NCBI GenBank assembly: GCA_963755705.1
Contig: CAVWKW010000001.1
Coordinates: forward strand, 1,302,001-1,366,000
Direction: 5' to 3'
DNA from: JBARDN01 sp963755705
GTDB lineage: Bacteria > Desulfobacterota > Binatia > Binatales > Binataceae
DNA: 64,000 nucleotides
Part shown: one piece after another, positions 24,429-33,322 of the stretch
Layout: every line of letters starts with the position of its first letter
How positions within the stretch are numbered: position 1 is the first letter of the stretch
Made by a program: the position numbers and the translations under genes
Notes under the pieces: generated by a model
What the model was told of the DNA's origin: nothing
Databases searched by the model: none
What the model saw: only the letters and a program-made list of their open reading frames with translations

Positions 24429-24479
24429 CGTATCCAGGATTGAGTCGATCAGAATAGGGGCGAGTGCTTTCGTATCGAT

Positions 24480-25139
24480 ATGAGTTTATCTCCGGCAAGG
24501 GCGGGCGCGACCGAAAATCGCGCCGGATCGCAGGACTCACGCGACGAGATTTTGAAAGCCGCGATGCATCTATTTGCGAGCCGCGGATTTCACGAGACCT
24601 CGATGTCGGAGGTTGCGCGTGAGGCGCGAGTCAGCAAGGCGCTGATCTTCTGGCATTTCAAAACCAAGGAAGAGTTGTTCGTCGCGGTGTTGAACCGCTT
24701 GCTCGAGCCGTACTTTATCGACTTCGCCGAAGAAGCGGGGGCGCTTGACGAGCGCGCGCAGATCCAGAAGCTGGTCGAGTTCTACCTGCTGTTCGTGCGC
24801 GACAATGCGAGTTCGGTGCGGTTCTTTATCGCGCAGATGCTGCATGATCAGCATTTCGCCGAAGGATTGAGCGACCAGGTGCTGAAGCTGTACTCGGGCT
24901 ACCGCGCGATGCTGGTGGAGTTGATCGCGCGTGGACAGGAGCGCAACTTGTGCGCGCGCCGGTTCACCCCGGAATCTGCGGCGGGATTTCTCCTCTCGGC
25001 GCTCAACGGCATTTTGATCGAGCATCTGTTTCTGCAGAACCGTCCGCTCGATCCCGAGACCGCGGTTGCGATGGTAGCGGGATGGCTGTTCCCAGACGAA
25101 ATCAAGACCGACACTGCCGGCGGCAAAGCCGTCGCCTGA
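24480..25139 (+). CDS. TetR/AcrR-family transcriptional regulator
   Basis: 219 residues. The DNA-binding domain (about residues 18-65) reads RDEILKAAMHLFASRGFHETSMSEVAREARVSKALIFWHFKTKEELF, a canonical TetR helix-turn-helix. The C-terminal ligand domain is alpha-helical and carries DNASSVRFFIAQMLHDQHF. It starts the hopanoid gene run: hpnH follows 34 bp downstream on the same strand. An upstream dyad (24396-24428) may be its operator. It probably represses or tunes hopanoid synthesis in response to a lipid or membrane-active ligand; that role is inferred from position. Confidence 0.85.
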   Translation: MSLSPARAGATENRAGSQDSRDEILKAAMHLFASRGFHETSMSEVAREARVSKALIFWHFKTKEELFVAVLNRLLEPYFIDFAEEAGALDERAQIQKLVEFYLLFVRDNASSVRFFIAQMLHDQHFAEGLSDQVLKLYSGYRAMLVELIARGQERNLCARRFTPESAAGFLLSALNGILIEHLFLQNRPLDPETAVAMVAGWLFPDEIKTDTAGGKAVA

Positions 25140-25173
25140 ACCTTTTGTCGAATCCCGGGGAGTGCTGACTGAT

Positions 25174-26178
25174 ATGCGGATGCCACTCAAGCAGATGATC
25201 GATCTGGGCCGCTACATGCGATCGAAGAAGCGCAGCGGGGAGAAATATTTCCCGCTGGTGCTGATGCTCGAGCCGCTGCACGCGTGCAATCTGGCCTGCG
25301 TCGGATGCGGCCGGATCGTCGAGTACAAGGATTCCATTCGCGACATGATGCCGCTGGAAGAGGCGCTTGCCTCGGCGCAGGAGTGCGGCGCCCCACTGGT
25401 CTCGATCTGCGGCGGCGAGCCGCTGATGTACAAGCATATCGCGGCGCTGACCAAGGGTCTTATCGAAGACCAGAAGCGCCACGTAATGATTTGCACCAAC
25501 GCGATTCTGCTCGAGCGCTTCGTCAAGCAGGTCGCGCCTTCACCCTACCTGAGCTTCAATCTGCATCTGGACGGAATGCGCGCGACCAACGATCGCGTGG
25601 TCGATCGCGCGGGTCATTTCGACACCGTTATCAAGATGGTCAAGATGCTCAAGGACAAGGGCTACCGCGTTCAGACCAACACGACGGTCTTCCGCGAGAC
25701 TACCTCTGACGAACTCGAAGAAATGGTCAAATACCTGGGCGGCCTGGGCGTGGACGGGATGCTGCTCAGCCCGGGCTATCATTACCAGGTGCTGACCAAC
25801 GACGACCTCTACCTGCAGGGCGACGAGAGCGTCGCGAAGTTCCGCAAGGTGCGCGATCTATCGCACGACTACAACATCATCAACACGCCGATCTATCTGG
25901 ACTTCCTGGTGGGCGAGCACGATCTGACGTGCAGTCCGTGGACCACCGTCACGCGAAATCCGCGCGGATGGAAAGGGCCTTGCTACCTGATCACCAACGG
26001 ACACTACAAGAGCTTCGCCGAAATGCACGAAAAGACCGATTGGGAGTTCTACCGAACCCGCCAGGATATTCGCTGCAAAGACTGCAAGATGCATTCGGGT
26101 TTCGAGGGCACCGTGGCGATGGAGTTCGGGCAGAATCTCAAGGATTCGTGGCGGATGGTTCGGCATTACATGGCCTGA
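25174..26178 (+). CDS. hpnH: Adenosyl-hopene transferase HpnH (radical SAM)
   Basis: 334 residues from ATG 25174, which has GGGGAG upstream; GTG 25162 is too close to that signal. The radical SAM cluster is in CNLACVGC (C38, C42, C45), and YFPLVLMLEPLHACNLACVGCGRI is nearly diagnostic for HpnH. CGGEPL follows as the SAM-binding motif, and cysteines in the WKGPCYL and CKDCKMHSGF regions near the C-terminus complete the pattern. HpnH adds the 5'-deoxyadenosyl radical to diploptene, giving adenosylhopane, the first step of C35 hopanoid side-chain formation. It follows tetR and leads the hopanoid biosynthetic genes. Confidence 0.93.
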   Translation: MRMPLKQMIDLGRYMRSKKRSGEKYFPLVLMLEPLHACNLACVGCGRIVEYKDSIRDMMPLEEALASAQECGAPLVSICGGEPLMYKHIAALTKGLIEDQKRHVMICTNAILLERFVKQVAPSPYLSFNLHLDGMRATNDRVVDRAGHFDTVIKMVKMLKDKGYRVQTNTTVFRETTSDELEEMVKYLGGLGVDGMLLSPGYHYQVLTNDDLYLQGDESVAKFRKVRDLSHDYNIINTPIYLDFLVGEHDLTCSPWTTVTRNPRGWKGPCYLITNGHYKSFAEMHEKTDWEFYRTRQDIRCKDCKMHSGFEGTVAMEFGQNLKDSWRMVRHYMA

Positions 26179-26280
26179 CGCGAAAACTTGTGCGACGCGT
26201 GCGGTATGTCGCGCGCGTCGCCCGGGACGCGCTCGCGAAGCGATTCGCGTCCTGCTTGCTCGCACGATTCCGGAAACAAC

Positions 26281-27171
26281 GTGTTTGATCTCAACCGCTA
26301 TCTGATAGAGCGCGTCGAACTGGTGCAAAACGCGCTCGAAGCCGCGGTCCCTCAGTGTGACGGTGCGGACTCGCGCCTGTTCGAGGCGATGCGCTATAGC
26401 CTCTTGGGCGGCGGCAAACGCCTGCGTCCGATCCTCGCCCTTGCAGCGTGCGAGTCGGTCGGCGGCGCGCCCGAAGCCGCGCTTGGCCTCGCTTGCGCGG
26501 TCGAGATGATCCACACCTACTCGCTGATTCACGACGATCTGCCGTGCATGGACGACGACGATCTGCGCCACGGCCGTCCGACCAATCACAAGGTCTACGG
26601 CGACGCGATCGCGACGCTGGCGGGCGATGCGCTTGTTACCGACGCTTTCAAAGTACTCGCGCGATCCGCTCTGGCCGGCGTGCCAGTTGAGCGCGTGCTC
26701 GCGACTCTCGCCGAGCTAAGCGAAGCGGCGGGCTCGGCGGGGATGGTCGGTGGGCAGGTGATCGATATCCTTAGCGAACGCAAACGGCTCGCGCTCGACG
26801 AACTCAAGCTGCTGCATGGCAAGAAGACCGGCGCGATGTTCCGCGCGTCGATACTGGGCGGGGCTCGCCTCGGCGGCGCGACCGACGCGGAGCTCGAAGC
26901 GCTCGACGAATACGCGCGCGCTCTCGGCCTCGCGTTCCAGGTCGTGGACGATGTTCTGGATATCGAAGCCACCACAGAACAGATGGGCAAGCGTACCGGC
27001 AAGGACGAGGCCGCCGGCAAGAACACGTTTCCCGCGCTTTTGGGGCTCGAGGAATCGCACGGTTTCGCGCGCGAGCTCGAACGCCGTGCTCACGACGCGA
27101 TAGCCGCCTTCGGTGCGCGCGCCCGGGCCCTGCGCGAGATAGCAACCTTTGTCGTGGAGCGCGGCCGATGA
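26281..27171 (+). CDS. ispA: Polyprenyl (farnesyl/geranylgeranyl) diphosphate synthase
   Basis: 296 residues from GTG 26281; the open frame begins at 26188 but the family starts here. GGGKRLRPIL, the first Asp-rich motif DDLPCMDDDDLRHGRPT (with the two-residue insertion of bacterial short-chain synthases), GGQVIDI, KTGAMF and the second Asp-rich QVVDDVLD are all present. The enzyme condenses IPP with allylic diphosphates in the cytoplasm; in this operon FPP for squalene is the expected product. The call of C15 rather than C20 rests on context and overall IspA-like length. Its stop overlaps the next gene by four bases. Confidence 0.88.
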   Translation: MFDLNRYLIERVELVQNALEAAVPQCDGADSRLFEAMRYSLLGGGKRLRPILALAACESVGGAPEAALGLACAVEMIHTYSLIHDDLPCMDDDDLRHGRPTNHKVYGDAIATLAGDALVTDAFKVLARSALAGVPVERVLATLAELSEAAGSAGMVGGQVIDILSERKRLALDELKLLHGKKTGAMFRASILGGARLGGATDAELEALDEYARALGLAFQVVDDVLDIEATTEQMGKRTGKDEAAGKNTFPALLGLEESHGFARELERRAHDAIAAFGARARALREIATFVVERGR

Positions 27172-28235
27172 GCCAAACCGCTGCTGCCGTTCCCGCTTAC
27201 CGGGAGCATCCGCGCCAGGCGATGCTGCTTGCGCCGGGCACGATCGAGCTGCGCGATTTCGAGCCAAAGACTCCGGGACCGGGCGAGATCCTGCTCCAGG
27301 TTCGATGCGCGCTGAGCTGCGGCACCGACCTCAAGACCTGGCGCCGGGGGCATCCGCTGTGGAAATTTCCGATGCCTTTCGGCCACGAGTTCTCAGGCGT
27401 CGTCGCCGAGGTCGGCGCGGGTGTGGATTCGTTCAAACCCGGCGACGAAGTTATGGCGGCGCCGACCGCGCCGTGCGGCGCGTGCTTTTTTTGCGCGCGT
27501 GGCCAGGAAAACCTGTGCGAGGGTGCGCTCGGGCGAATGCTGCATGGCGCATACGCGGACTTGATCCTGCTGCCGGCGCATATCGTGGCGCGTAACACAT
27601 TTATCAAGCCGCCGGAACTTCCGTTCGAGGAAGCCGCACTGCTCGAGCCGCTGGCGTGCGTGGTTCATGCGCAGGCAATGGCGCGTCCGGAAAAATTCGA
27701 GACCGCGATGATTATCGGTGCGGGTGCGTTCGGGATGCTGCACATGCTCGCGCTGCGCGCCGCCGGCGTGCGCGAGATCGCGATCGCGGGGCGGGGCGCC
27801 GCGCGGCTTAAATGGGCCGCCGAGCTTGGCGCCGACCGTGTGATCGACGTCGAACATCAGGACGCCGCGGCCGAGACTGCGAAACTCTGCGGCGGTGTTG
27901 GACCAGACCTCGTAATCGAGTGCACCGGTCAGCCTGTCGGATGGGCCGACGCGTTTGCGCGGGTGCGGCGCGGCGGCCGCGTGATATTTTTTGGCGGCTG
28001 CGCGCCGGGCACGACGCTCAGCGTGGATACGCGGCGGATGCACTACGACAACCTGAGCTTGCTCGCACCGTTTCACTATCGCCCGAGCGACGTGCGCGCT
28101 GCCTATGAAATGCTCGCGCGGCGCGAAGCAGGGTTCGGCGCCGTAATCAACTCGCGCCGCCCTCTGGCCGACCTGGGCGAGGTGTTCGCGATGCTCGACC
28201 GCGGTGACGCGCTCAAATGCGCGGTGATTCCCTGA
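27168..28235 (+). CDS. Zinc-dependent medium-chain alcohol dehydrogenase
   Basis: 355 residues, starting inside the stop codon of the prenyl synthase gene (ATGA). The catalytic zinc ligands (C in ALSCGTDLKTW and the GHEFSG motif), the four structural-zinc cysteines (CGACFFCARGQENLC, about residues 104-118) and a nucleotide-binding GAGAFGMLHMLALRAAG are intact. It resembles threonine/sorbitol dehydrogenase-type enzymes. It is locked between ispA and shc, which strongly implies an isoprenoid or hopanoid substrate: for example a polyprenol, or a hydroxyl/aldehyde on the hopanoid side chain. It is not one of the standard hpn genes. Confidence 0.82.
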   Translation: MSQTAAAVPAYREHPRQAMLLAPGTIELRDFEPKTPGPGEILLQVRCALSCGTDLKTWRRGHPLWKFPMPFGHEFSGVVAEVGAGVDSFKPGDEVMAAPTAPCGACFFCARGQENLCEGALGRMLHGAYADLILLPAHIVARNTFIKPPELPFEEAALLEPLACVVHAQAMARPEKFETAMIIGAGAFGMLHMLALRAAGVREIAIAGRGAARLKWAAELGADRVIDVEHQDAAAETAKLCGGVGPDLVIECTGQPVGWADAFARVRRGGRVIFFGGCAPGTTLSVDTRRMHYDNLSLLAPFHYRPSDVRAAYEMLARREAGFGAVINSRRPLADLGEVFAMLDRGDALKCAVIP

Positions 28236-28316
28236 GGCGCTCGTATCCTGCTGGTGCGCGGAAAAACTGCTCGGCCCCGAATGTTCCCTGAGATACCATC
28301 AGAGTAATAACCAATC

Positions 28317-30281
28317 ATGAGCCAGATCGCCGAAACTGACATCCACGCCGAATTGCCCGCGGCCGCGCCGCATGAGGAATTTAGCGCGAAGATCGACTAC
28401 ACGATCGACCGCGCGCAGCGATCGCTTATCGCGCTCCAGCATCAAGAGGGCTACTGGCACGGCGCGCTCGAAGCTAACGGTGAAATGAACGCCGAGTTCA
28501 TCATCTTCAACCACTTCATGGAGAACGTGGATCTCGAGCTCGAAGCCAAGCTCAAGAAGCATCTGCTCGACACCCAGAACTCGGACGGAAGCTGGAGCCT
28601 GTACGCTGGCGGCGAAGGCTACCTGGCAAGCACGATCGAGGCTTACTTCGCACTCAAGCTGGCAGGCATGCGCGCTGGCGACGAACCGCTCTTGCAGTCG
28701 CGGCGCTGGATTCTGTCCAAGGGCGGAATCGAAAAGTGCGGCACGCTCGCCCGATTCTACCTGGCCACAATGGGACAGGTGCCGTGGGAAGCGACCGCCG
28801 CGATGCCGGTCGAGTTGGCTTTGTTTCCAAACTGGTTCCCGTTCAACCTGTACGAGCTGGCATCGTGGGCGCGCGGGACCGTGTTCGGCCTGATGGTCCT
28901 GCAGGCGACCAAGCCGGTCCTGAAAATATCTTTTCAGGAGAGCATCCTCGAGCTCTACATCCAGCCGCCTCATTTCACCTACTTCAAGCAGCCGCCCGCG
29001 GCTAAATTCCTGTCGCTGCGCAAAGCTTTAAACGTAACCGACGGCGCGATGCGGTTTTTCAGTCGCCACGCTCCGTCCGGAATTCGCGCGCGCGCGTTGC
29101 GCAAAGCCGAAAGCTGGATTTTGGAGCATCAGGAAGCCAACGGATCGTGGGGCGGAATCGAGCCGTGCTATCTGCTCTCCGCGATGGCGCTCAAATCGCT
29201 CGGGTACAAGAACGATCATCCGGTGTTGCGCAAAGCGCTCGAGGCCAGCCGCGAGTTGATTTGGGATTTTGGCGATCACGCGCTGTACATGCCATGCGTT
29301 TCACCCAACTGGGACAGCGCGCTCGCGGCCAAGGCGCTGATCGATTCTGGCACGCCGCCGGAGCATCCGGCGCTGCGCAAGTGCGCGGACTGGTTCATCG
29401 ACCATCAGATTTTCCAGAAAGGAGACTGGTCGATAAAGCGACCGAACCTCGAACCCGGCGGATGGGCCTTCGAGTTCTTTAATAACTGCTACCCCGATGT
29501 CGACGACTCGGCGGTGATTCTGGCGGTGATGGCGGAAGCGGGCGCGAGCGACACCGGCAAACGCGAACACGCGATTCGCGCCGGCGCCAACTGGGTCATG
29601 GGGATGCAATCAAAGGATGGCGGGTTCGCCGCCTTCGACGTGGATAATGATTCGGACTGGCTCAACTCGCTGCCGCTGGCAGATGTTGAGGCGGTCACCG
29701 ATCCATCGTGTGCTGATCTGACTGGGCGCGTGCTCGAAATGATGGGCGCGGTCGGCTACAAGGCCGACCATCCGGTCGCTCGCCGCGCAATCGAGTGGCT
29801 CAAGAAAAATCAGTCGGCCGACGGCGCATGGTGGGGCCGCTGGGGCGTCGCCTATATCTACGGAACTTTCTCGGCGCTCTCAGGCCTGAAGGCGATCGGT
29901 TACGATATGAACCAGGCCTGGATTCGCCGCGCGGTCGATTGGCTGAAGTCGAAGCAGAACGCCGACGGCGGATGGGGCGAAAGTCCGCTCGCTGACAAGG
30001 ACCGCGCATGGCGCGGACGCGGCGTCAGTTGTCCCTCGCAGACTGCGTGGGCGATGATCGGCCTGGTCGCAGGCGAAGCCGCGATTTCCGAATCAGTGAT
30101 GCGCGGGGCGCAGTGGCTTACCGAGCGGCAGAATGATGCGGGCGGATGGGATGAAAGCGAGTCCACCGGCAACGGCTTTCCGAACCATTTTTATCTTCGC
30201 TACTTCATGTACCCGCATTACTTTCCGCTGATGGCGCTCGGACGCCTGCGCAAACGCATGGCCGCGGCGCCGCCGCGTTGA
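28317..30281 (+). CDS. shc: Squalene-hopene cyclase
   Basis: 654 residues, the normal size. The acid motif DVDD (D394, D396, D397) that protonates squalene is present, with several QW repeats (for example QNADGGWGES and QSADGAWWGRWG) and the GTFSALSGLKAIG region. The enzyme is a monotopic membrane protein that cyclises squalene to hopene/diplopterol. It is downstream of the dehydrogenase by 81 bp and upstream of dxr by 13 bp, in the middle of the hopanoid operon. The full set of QW repeats and intact DxDD make it probably functional. Confidence 0.96.
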   Translation: MSQIAETDIHAELPAAAPHEEFSAKIDYTIDRAQRSLIALQHQEGYWHGALEANGEMNAEFIIFNHFMENVDLELEAKLKKHLLDTQNSDGSWSLYAGGEGYLASTIEAYFALKLAGMRAGDEPLLQSRRWILSKGGIEKCGTLARFYLATMGQVPWEATAAMPVELALFPNWFPFNLYELASWARGTVFGLMVLQATKPVLKISFQESILELYIQPPHFTYFKQPPAAKFLSLRKALNVTDGAMRFFSRHAPSGIRARALRKAESWILEHQEANGSWGGIEPCYLLSAMALKSLGYKNDHPVLRKALEASRELIWDFGDHALYMPCVSPNWDSALAAKALIDSGTPPEHPALRKCADWFIDHQIFQKGDWSIKRPNLEPGGWAFEFFNNCYPDVDDSAVILAVMAEAGASDTGKREHAIRAGANWVMGMQSKDGGFAAFDVDNDSDWLNSLPLADVEAVTDPSCADLTGRVLEMMGAVGYKADHPVARRAIEWLKKNQSADGAWWGRWGVAYIYGTFSALSGLKAIGYDMNQAWIRRAVDWLKSKQNADGGWGESPLADKDRAWRGRGVSCPSQTAWAMIGLVAGEAAISESVMRGAQWLTERQNDAGGWDESESTGNGFPNHFYLRYFMYPHYFPLMALGRLRKRMAAAPPR

Positions 30282-30294
30282 GCGAGCGACTGGC

Positions 30295-31461
30295 ATGAAG
30301 TCGATTTCAATTCTTGGATCAACCGGATCGGTCGGCGTCACCACACTCGACGTGGTCGGGCGCAATCCTGATCGGTTCCGCGTCGTTGCGATGGCGGCGG
30401 GGCGCAACCTCGATCTGTTCGTCGATCAGATAAATCGCTTCGATCCCGAGCTGGTTTCCGTCGCAACCCCTGAACTCGCAAGCGACCTGCGCACCCGGCT
30501 TGGCCGGGCGAAACCCGAGATCATGCACGGGCTCGAGGGCGCTACCGCCGTGGCGACGCATCGCGATGCCAGGCTCGTGATGTCGGCACTGGTCGGCGCG
30601 CTCGGGCTCCGTCCTACGCTCGCTGCGATCAAAGCCGGCAAAGATATCGCGTTTGCGAACAAAGAAGTGCTGGTGATCGCGGGCGAGCTGGTGACGCGCG
30701 CAGTGCGCGAGGCCGGTGTGCGCCTGCTCCCGGTCGATAGCGAGCACAACGCGATTTTCCAGTGCCTCGAAGGGCGCGGACGCGAGTCGCTCAAACGAAT
30801 CATCCTGACCGCCTCGGGCGGCCCGTTCCGCGAGCTTGCGGCCGACCGTTTTGCCGCGATCACGATCGAGCAGGCGCTGAATCATCCGACCTGGCGCATG
30901 GGCAGCAAGATCACGATCGATTCCGCCACTCTGATGAACAAAGGGCTCGAAGTGATCGAGGCGCGATGGCTATTCGACGTGGAGCGCGAGCAGGTCTCGG
31001 TCGTGATTCATCCGCAGAGCGTTATTCACTCGATGGTCGAGATGATCGACGGCTCAGTGATCGCCGAGATGGCGGTGCCCGACATGGCGATTCCGGTCGC
31101 GTATGCGCTTGCCTATCCGGAGCGCCTGGCGCTGCCACATCTGAAGACGCTTTCGCTGGTCGAGTGCTCGCGTCTGACCTTCGAAGAACCTGATCTGGTC
31201 CGCTTTCCGTGCCTGCGCCTGGCTTTCGACGCGCTGTCGGCGGGCGCGACGATGCCGGCGTGTCTCAACGCCGCCAACGAGGAGCTGGTCGCAGGATTCC
31301 TTGCGGGACGGATCCGCTTCGTCGATATTCCGCGGCAGATCGAAGCGATCATGGCGCGGCACTCTAACTCGCAGGCGCGCACGCTGGAAGATCTGCTCGA
31401 AACTGATTCGTGGGCGCGCGCGCAGGCGCGCGAATTTATCGATCGGCGCAGCGCCGCCTGA
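30295..31461 (+). CDS. dxr: 1-deoxy-D-xylulose-5-phosphate reductoisomerase
   Basis: 388 residues. NADPH-binding STGSVGVTTLDVV, the metal-site DSEHNAIFQCL, LTASGGPFRE and HPTWRMGSKITIDSATLMNKG are unmistakable for Dxr/IspC. It converts DXP to MEP, the committed step of the MEP pathway, so it secures IPP/DMAPP supply for hopanoid synthesis. Finding dxr inside a hopanoid operon, rather than with uppS/cdsA/rseP, is unusual and points to co-regulation of precursor supply. The stop overlaps the hpnC start (TGATG). Confidence 0.95.
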   Translation: MKSISILGSTGSVGVTTLDVVGRNPDRFRVVAMAAGRNLDLFVDQINRFDPELVSVATPELASDLRTRLGRAKPEIMHGLEGATAVATHRDARLVMSALVGALGLRPTLAAIKAGKDIAFANKEVLVIAGELVTRAVREAGVRLLPVDSEHNAIFQCLEGRGRESLKRIILTASGGPFRELAADRFAAITIEQALNHPTWRMGSKITIDSATLMNKGLEVIEARWLFDVEREQVSVVIHPQSVIHSMVEMIDGSVIAEMAVPDMAIPVAYALAYPERLALPHLKTLSLVECSRLTFEEPDLVRFPCLRLAFDALSAGATMPACLNAANEELVAGFLAGRIRFVDIPRQIEAIMARHSNSQARTLEDLLETDSWARAQAREFIDRRSAA

Positions 31462-32414
31462 TGGGTGAAGGATCGACGGCGATGGATGCATTTCAGGAAA
31501 CAGCGGGCGAACCGCGTGCGGCGATGAATGCCGGTGGAGGTTTAGGCCTCGCGCCGGCTGCTCCGGAGTGCTCGCTCGACGAGGCCTACGCCTTCTGCGC
31601 CAAGCTCGCCAAATCGCACTATGAAAATTTCACCGTCGCGTCGTGGCTGATGCCACCCGCGATGCGCAAACATATGCATGCGATCTATGCCTATGCGCGG
31701 ATCGCTGACGACTTCGCCGACGAAGAACACGACCTCGCCAAGCTCGACGGATGGGAGCGTGAACTCGATCTCGCATACGCGGGCACGCCGCGGCATCGCG
31801 TGTTCGTCGCGCTGGCTGATACCGCGGCCAAGTTCTCGATCCCGAAAGCGCCGTTCGCCGATTTGCTGGTTGCGTTCCGCTCCGACGTGAACTTCAAGGG
31901 CTTCGAAACCTTCGACGATCTGCTCGGCTATTGCCGCTACTCGGCCAACCCTGTCGGACGTCTGGTGCTCTATCTGTTCGGCTACGCCGACGCCGAGCGT
32001 CAGCGCTTGTCGGACCTGGTGTGCAGCGGCTTGCAGCTCGCGAATTTCTGGCAGGACGTGTCGGTCGATCTCGAAAAGGGCCGCGTCTATTTTCCGCGGT
32101 GCGATCTGGCCGCGAACGAACTCACGGAACAGGAACTGCGCCACGGCGTTGCCACCAAGCGGTTCATCGATCTGATGAGGCGCGAGGTCGAGGTGGCGCG
32201 CGCGATGCTGGGTGAGGGCGGAGCGGGGTTGGCGCGAATCGTTGACTGGCGTTTGCGCAGGGACATCCTGATGTTCGCGGGCGGCGGGCTTGCGATTCTC
32301 AAGGCGATCGAAGGCGCTGGCTATGACGTTCTGCGCGCACGGCCAAAGTTGAAAAAACTCGACTATTTGAAGCTCGGAATTAATGCGTTGCGGGGGCGGC
32401 TGGATGGATTCTAA
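31461..32414 (+). CDS. hpnC: Squalene synthase HpnC
   Basis: 317 residues from the ATG overlapping the dxr stop; ATG 31482, with GAAGG before it, is a good alternative. It has HYENFTVASWLMP, the first Asp-rich motif DDFADEEHD, and the second block FWQDVSVDLEKGRVYFP, all HpnC marks. HpnC converts presqualene diphosphate to hydroxysqualene in the HpnCDE route, replacing the single eukaryotic-type squalene synthase. It overlaps hpnD by 11 bp and precedes hpnE, the expected order. Confidence 0.94.
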   Translation: MGEGSTAMDAFQETAGEPRAAMNAGGGLGLAPAAPECSLDEAYAFCAKLAKSHYENFTVASWLMPPAMRKHMHAIYAYARIADDFADEEHDLAKLDGWERELDLAYAGTPRHRVFVALADTAAKFSIPKAPFADLLVAFRSDVNFKGFETFDDLLGYCRYSANPVGRLVLYLFGYADAERQRLSDLVCSGLQLANFWQDVSVDLEKGRVYFPRCDLAANELTEQELRHGVATKRFIDLMRREVEVARAMLGEGGAGLARIVDWRLRRDILMFAGGGLAILKAIEGAGYDVLRARPKLKKLDYLKLGINALRGRLDGF

Positions 32415-33309
32415 TAGCGCGATACCGGTGCCCGACGTCCGCTCGGAGGCGTCGCTTTTGGCGGATTATGAGCGCTGCGCTGAGGTTACTCGGCGCTCGA
32501 GCTCGAATTTCTACTACGCGTTCATGTTGCTGCCGAACGAGCGGCGGCGCGCGCTGCACGCGGTCTATGCGTTCTGCCGCTTCGTCGATGATATCGCCGA
32601 CGACGAATCGATCCGCGAGCCTGCGATGCTGTTGCAGCGTTGGCGCGAAGAACTGGACCGCGTATACGCGGGAACGCCGACCCGTGCGATCTCGCGCGCA
32701 CTCACCGACGCAATCGGGCGTTTTTCAATTCCGCGCGCGTATTTCGACGATTTCATTTCCGGCATGGAGATGGATCTTTCGCGCAAGCGCTACGCGACTT
32801 TCGCGGAACTCAGGCTCTACTGCTACCGGGCCGCGTCGGTGGTAGGGCTCATGTGTATCGAGGTCTTCGGCTACAGCAATCCCGCCGCAAAAGTTTACGC
32901 CGAAAATCTTGGTATCGCGTTTCAGCTCACCAATATCTTGCGCGACGTGAAGGAAGACGCAGGCCGCGGGAGGATCTATCTGCCGCTCGAAGATCTCGAA
33001 CGCTTCGGCGTCACCGAGGACGAAATTCTGCGCGGCGTTTACAATGACGCGTTCGTCCGCCTGATGGAGTTCGAAGCGATTCGCGCGCGCGAATACTACG
33101 AAGCCGCCGAGCGCGCGCTTCCCGATGAAGATCGCTCGACCTTGCTGACCGCGGAGGCGATGCGCCTCATCTACGGCTCGCTGCTGCGTCTGATCGTCAG
33201 CTCGAATTACCGCGTGCTCGACCGGCGGCTCAGCCTTTCGGCTCCGCGCAAGCTCTATCTGGTCGGACGCGCGTGGGCGAGTTCGCGTCTGGGAGCGCTG
33301 CGCGGCTAG
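32404..33309 (+). CDS. hpnD: Presqualene diphosphate synthase HpnD
   Basis: 301 residues. Marks are SSNFYYAFMLLP, the Asp-rich FCRFVDDIADD, and LTNILRDVKEDAGRGRIYLP. HpnD joins two FPP molecules into presqualene diphosphate, the head-to-head step. Start ATG 32404 lies within the end of hpnC (11-bp overlap). The paralogue pair hpnC-hpnD is the classic hopanoid arrangement, so both gene identities support each other. Confidence 0.94.
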   Translation: MDSNSAIPVPDVRSEASLLADYERCAEVTRRSSSNFYYAFMLLPNERRRALHAVYAFCRFVDDIADDESIREPAMLLQRWREELDRVYAGTPTRAISRALTDAIGRFSIPRAYFDDFISGMEMDLSRKRYATFAELRLYCYRAASVVGLMCIEVFGYSNPAAKVYAENLGIAFQLTNILRDVKEDAGRGRIYLPLEDLERFGVTEDEILRGVYNDAFVRLMEFEAIRAREYYEAAERALPDEDRSTLLTAEAMRLIYGSLLRLIVSSNYRVLDRRLSLSAPRKLYLVGRAWASSRLGALRG

Positions 33310-33322
33310 AATCGCTCGGTAG

